This document shows, piece by piece, positions 19,653 through 22,672 of a DNA stretch of 22,672 nt. The DNA lies in contig NW_003137822.1 in assembly GCF_000003605.2 (NCBI RefSeq), positions 1,125,136 through 1,147,807 of the forward strand, in the 5' to 3' direction. Source of the DNA: Saccoglossus kowalevskii. Taxonomy: Eukaryota > Hemichordata > Enteropneusta > Harrimaniidae. Under the pieces are notes generated by a model. The model was not told the DNA's origin, made no database searches, and worked only from the letters and a program-made list of their open reading frames with translations. Numbering within the stretch: position 1 is the stretch's first letter; the number at the start of each line of letters is the position of its first letter. Made by a program: the position numbers and the translations under genes.

Positions 19653-20336
19653 ACAATTATGCTGCGCACTGTGGTAGTTGATGTAACATGGTGGGCATAA
19701 ATGTCATTTGCTAAACTACAGTCAATTCATTGTTCACACCGGAAACGAAGTAGGCTGTAGAACTTCTTAACGTGGACTTGGTAACGTAGAGGTGGCGTAC
19801 ACTGGTCAAGGTGGCTGTAATTTTCATGTAGTTTAAGCGACCAATTCACAACCTTTTCAGTTGGTACGTTCGTAGATGGCCGGTGCACAAAGCCAGTTGA
19901 CTTTCGGACAGGCAGAAGGCAAAGCCGTGAACGTATCTTGAAACAGGTGCAATCAATCACTACGAGGTGCACGACCACGTGTAACCGTCAGACCACAATT
20001 ATGCTGCGCACTGTGGTAGTTGATGTAACATGGTGGGCATAAATGTCATTTGCTAAACTACAGTCAATTCATTGTTCACACCGGAAACGAAGTAGGCTGT
20101 AGAACTTCTTAACGTGGACTTGGTAACGTAGAGGTGGCGTACACTGGTCAAGGTGGCTGTAATTTTCATGTAGTTTAAGCGACCAATTCACAACCTTTTC
20201 AGTTGGTACGTTCGTAGATGGCCGGTGCACAAAGCCAGTTGACTTTCGGACAGGCAGAAGGCAAAGCCGTGAACGTATCTTGAAACAGGTGCAATCAATC
20301 ACTACGAGGTGCACGACCACGTGTAACCGTCAGACC
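19653..20336. repeat. Perfect 342-bp tandem duplication (two copies)
   Basis: Copy 1 is 19653-19994 and copy 2 is 19995-20336, with no difference seen by eye. The junctions share only the short overlap AC (GACCAC then AATTATGC). Each copy contains the same 83-codon minus-strand frame (19978-19727 and 20320-20069), starting MVVHLVVIDCTCFK and ending LLRFRCEQ. It has no recognised motif and no visible splice sites. Identity implies a recent duplication or an assembly artefact. The unit has more CpG than its surroundings. Confidence 0.9.
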
Positions 20337-20339
20337 ACG

Positions 20340-21060
20340 CCTAAACCATCCAGCTGCCGTTCAAAGCAAAATCTACCACAGTACTAAGCTTCAAACCACA
20401 TGATTGCTCTATTTATACTCAGAGAAATCCCTAAGTGTAGCAAATATCATAATATCGCTCAAACTGTCATTGCATATGCAAATCAGTCGAACTTAAGAAA
20501 GAACAATGACCAGTGAATAAATTTGTATAAACGCAAAAATGAATTGCTACAAGATCAAATATTGAAATATCGTCACAGTGAATAATACACTAGAAACACA
20601 GAGATGAAAATGAAAAGACATAAGTGCTGTTGAATTATTGGTGTTTGACCCAAAACAATGGCTAATCTCCATATAATAACCACATAACTTTCCTTAACAA
20701 TACTATGAAGTGGTCGTCTGTAACAATTTCACAACACTGATCACATTTCCGGTTACTAGTAGTTTAATGTTGTCGGAAAACTAACTGACCTTAATTAGCC
20801 AGCCAATCAGATCGATTTAATTCCCACCAATTGACAAGATCGTTAAATCATAATGACCAATCAGCTCGTTACTCTAATTGCCAATCATATACAAAGCCAT
20901 ACCCATTTTAACCAGTCATGTACAAGGCCAATATTTTCTTGTGTATTTAAGTAGGAGACAAAAGCTTCTTCCAATAAATCTATGTGTTGCAGTTAATACG
21001 TTGTATCATTCCTCTATTTCTGAGCTTGACTCTTTTTAACAAATCTCACATTGATTTGGG
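20340..21060. other. Non-coding stretch
   Basis: No gene supported. The region contains several CCAATCA-type boxes (for example around 20810, 20858 and 20881), an AATAAA hexamer near 20973, and a TTGCAG acceptor-like site near 20993 just before the coding-like region that follows. Confidence 0.4.
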
Positions 21061-21753
21061 ACTCAAAATTGCAGAATTTGATCAAGCGACACGTTTACCG
21101 AGGCTCAAAGGTACTCGATCCAACACACTACGGTCAAAGAATAAAACTTCTCAAAAAACAATGAGATCATCAAGACACTTCAAGAGTGTAACGACGATCG
21201 TTTGGATGAAATCATCGCTACCCGTGAATTGGTACACAAACGAATTGGTACGAATCCTAGTTATTCTGGTCAAGCAGATAGTCGACGCAACAGAAAATGA
21301 CGACCTGGCTACAGTGATAATCACCGGAAACATCATCATCACCTAACTACAACTACCGAAGAATGGCGGCGATGTGCTCAGATGAGTGAGTTCTAGAGAT
21401 CCAAGCAACATATGCAAACAGATAGCGTGGGTGCATTAAAACAGGGATTTACGTAAAGCAATTCTCCATTAATACTGTTGATTTCAGCGACCACTGCTTC
21501 GTTCTATACAGGAAGTAGCGCAACTGAATACGGCAAACAGAAACTTCTGTCTGCTGTAAAGATTCGCACTCGTCCAGAGACTGCCGTACTTTGGCACATA
21601 CTGACAAACGAAACAAAATTGGGAAACGCGACAAACTTTGCTCCAGTTCTACTAAAACTGCATTCGGCAAAGTTTCTGCTGAATCAGAAATCGCTACTAC
21701 TGATGAGGGCACCATATGATCGTTCGTTACTCGAAGTTTTACCCGTAATTTGA
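21061..21753 (+). other. Coding-like but broken plus-strand region, unassigned
   Basis: Plus frames alternate. LKIAEFDQATRLPRLKGTRS starts at about 21062. A second frame around 21150-21295 gives NEIIKTLQECNDDRLDEI and LVHKRIGTNPSYSGQADSRR, then a stop, and later TTEEWRRCAQMSEF. After an acceptor-like GATTTCAG (about 21488) an open frame runs to 21753 with ATTASFYTGSSATEYGKQ and AVKIRTRPETAVLWH. CpG-rich codons set it apart from the AT-rich flanks. The minus strand is also open (21769-21449, with ETLPNAVLVELEQSLSRF), so the coding strand is not certain. No family was recognised; it may be an old retroelement or host gene fragment. Confidence 0.25.
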
Positions 21754-21769
21754 ACTTGAAATAAAACAA

Positions 21770-22672
21770 ACAATGAGCAACCGACTTATTAAAGTACGTT
21801 TAGAGACACTAATTCATGCACTCGATGATGTGTCTACCTTTCATAGCTACAAACATCATTGACACCAACGTTGAACGTTATTGTGACATGCATCTCGTAT
21901 ACAATGATGCACGTTATACAGTTAGTCTCCACTTGAAACCAGAGCTCCTCAAACTGCCGACTATCATATTTCAGGGGGAAAAAACTATGGTATGCATCTA
22001 CCAGCCGATCTAAAACTAATCGAAGATCAGAAAGTGATTTCATAGAATAAGTGACTGACAATGACAATTCATTGTTACGCAGACATTACTTGCCCTACCG
22101 CTCATCCTAGAAAGATTCAAGTCTATTAGAACCTATTCAATGTTGAAAGCGCCTTGAAAGTTCATCACATCAAGAGAGTGGTATTTTGTGTTACACCATT
22201 CATTTTAAATGTTGTTAAAACCTGAAAGTTTATATCTGTATCGGAGAGTAGTGTGTGGTTAAGTTGAAACTACTACACACTAAAGGCATTTATTAGTGAT
22301 AGAAAGACGTAGATTTGATTGATCACACACTGTGGTAATCGTTACATAACTAATAGTTACAAAATTCACACTCTTCGTAGCCGAAATCCGAACCCAAAAA
22401 AAACATAAATGAGGCTATCCTTCGGGTGTTAAAATAGATTTGTTGAAATTAAAATGTTCTGATTGGCTGTTGGTATATAGGATGTGAAGGTTTGAAACCA
22501 AGTTCAATTAAAGTCGCAAGCGGCGTTAGCGGGGCCCAAACTAATAGGATTCTGTGTCATAATTAATGGATTACCATTAGGATAGTTTCAATAATCTCTA
22601 CCATGAGGTTGAAATGCAGCTTGGTTATCAAAATATGGTTTTAAGAATATTTAATGAGCCATGTGCTTATGA
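21770..22672. other. Right end, no gene assigned
   Basis: Overlapping open frames exist at 21816-22013 (plus, with NIIDTNVERYCDMHLVYNDA) and 22067-21834 (minus, with LRLVLDRLVDAYHSFFPLKY). Neither has a recognised motif, and they cannot both be real. Beyond 22070 the sequence is AT-rich, with a small inverted repeat (AGTGTGT near 22247 and ACACACT near 22275) and a CpG-rich spot near 22513-22537. Confidence 0.35.

Noticed and set aside
19727-20320. Two identical 83-residue proteins as a duplicated gene
   Set aside because: The frames are identical because the DNA is duplicated; there is no motif, splice site or other independent sign of coding.

Overview
The window looks like nuclear DNA from an animal. 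It is AT-rich, coding sequence is sparse and broken by spliceosomal introns (polypyrimidine-AG acceptors, GT or GC donors), and there are polyadenylation signals, minisatellites and decayed DNA transposons of animal type. The general texture, with an AGCTCCCG hairpin repeat followed by a GTCTGTCTGT tract and many short exon-like islands, suggests a marine invertebrate, perhaps a mollusc. That guess rests on appearance, not on a diagnostic gene. No tRNA, rRNA, CRISPR array or bacterial-style operon was seen.

Left part (1-5220): after about 2 kb of unremarkable AT-rich sequence there is a plus-strand spliced gene at about 2340-4588, with 3' UTR and poly(A) signal to about 5205. It encodes a protein with OB folds resembling replication protein A (RPA). 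Five exons join in phase without a stop, using one GC-AG intron. The first exon and start codon are unresolved. The 3' UTR runs into a degenerate minisatellite.

Middle part (6040-10600): a second degenerate minisatellite is followed by a decayed Helitron PIF1-like helicase fragment (about 6674-7781) with a broken Walker A motif. About 1.3 kb of unassigned open frames follows, then a second RPA-like gene (9918-10593) whose first OB fold is frameshifted and whose second is intact. Both OB-fold loci share a TPDT-x-IE motif and flank the helicase. They may be remnants of one or more Helitron or Helentron insertions, with the left copy either still functional or taken over by the host.

Right part (10600-22672): interspersed repeats and hairpins are followed by a minus-strand hAT transposase pseudogene (16834 down to 14862). 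It is split by about 480 bp of unrelated, CpG-containing sequence that carries an RFX X-box-like site 4 bp from a TCTCGCGAGA palindrome. Next come a lone minus-strand exon of a CbbX/CfxQ-type AAA+ ATPase (17704-17966), a perfect 342-bp tandem duplication (19653-20336), and a coding-like but unassigned stretch near 21060-22070.

The only gene that looks intact is the spliced OB-fold gene. The transposase, helicase and second OB-fold genes are all disrupted. No search tools were available, so family assignments rest on recognised motifs, and exon edges are inferred from splice consensus and phase.
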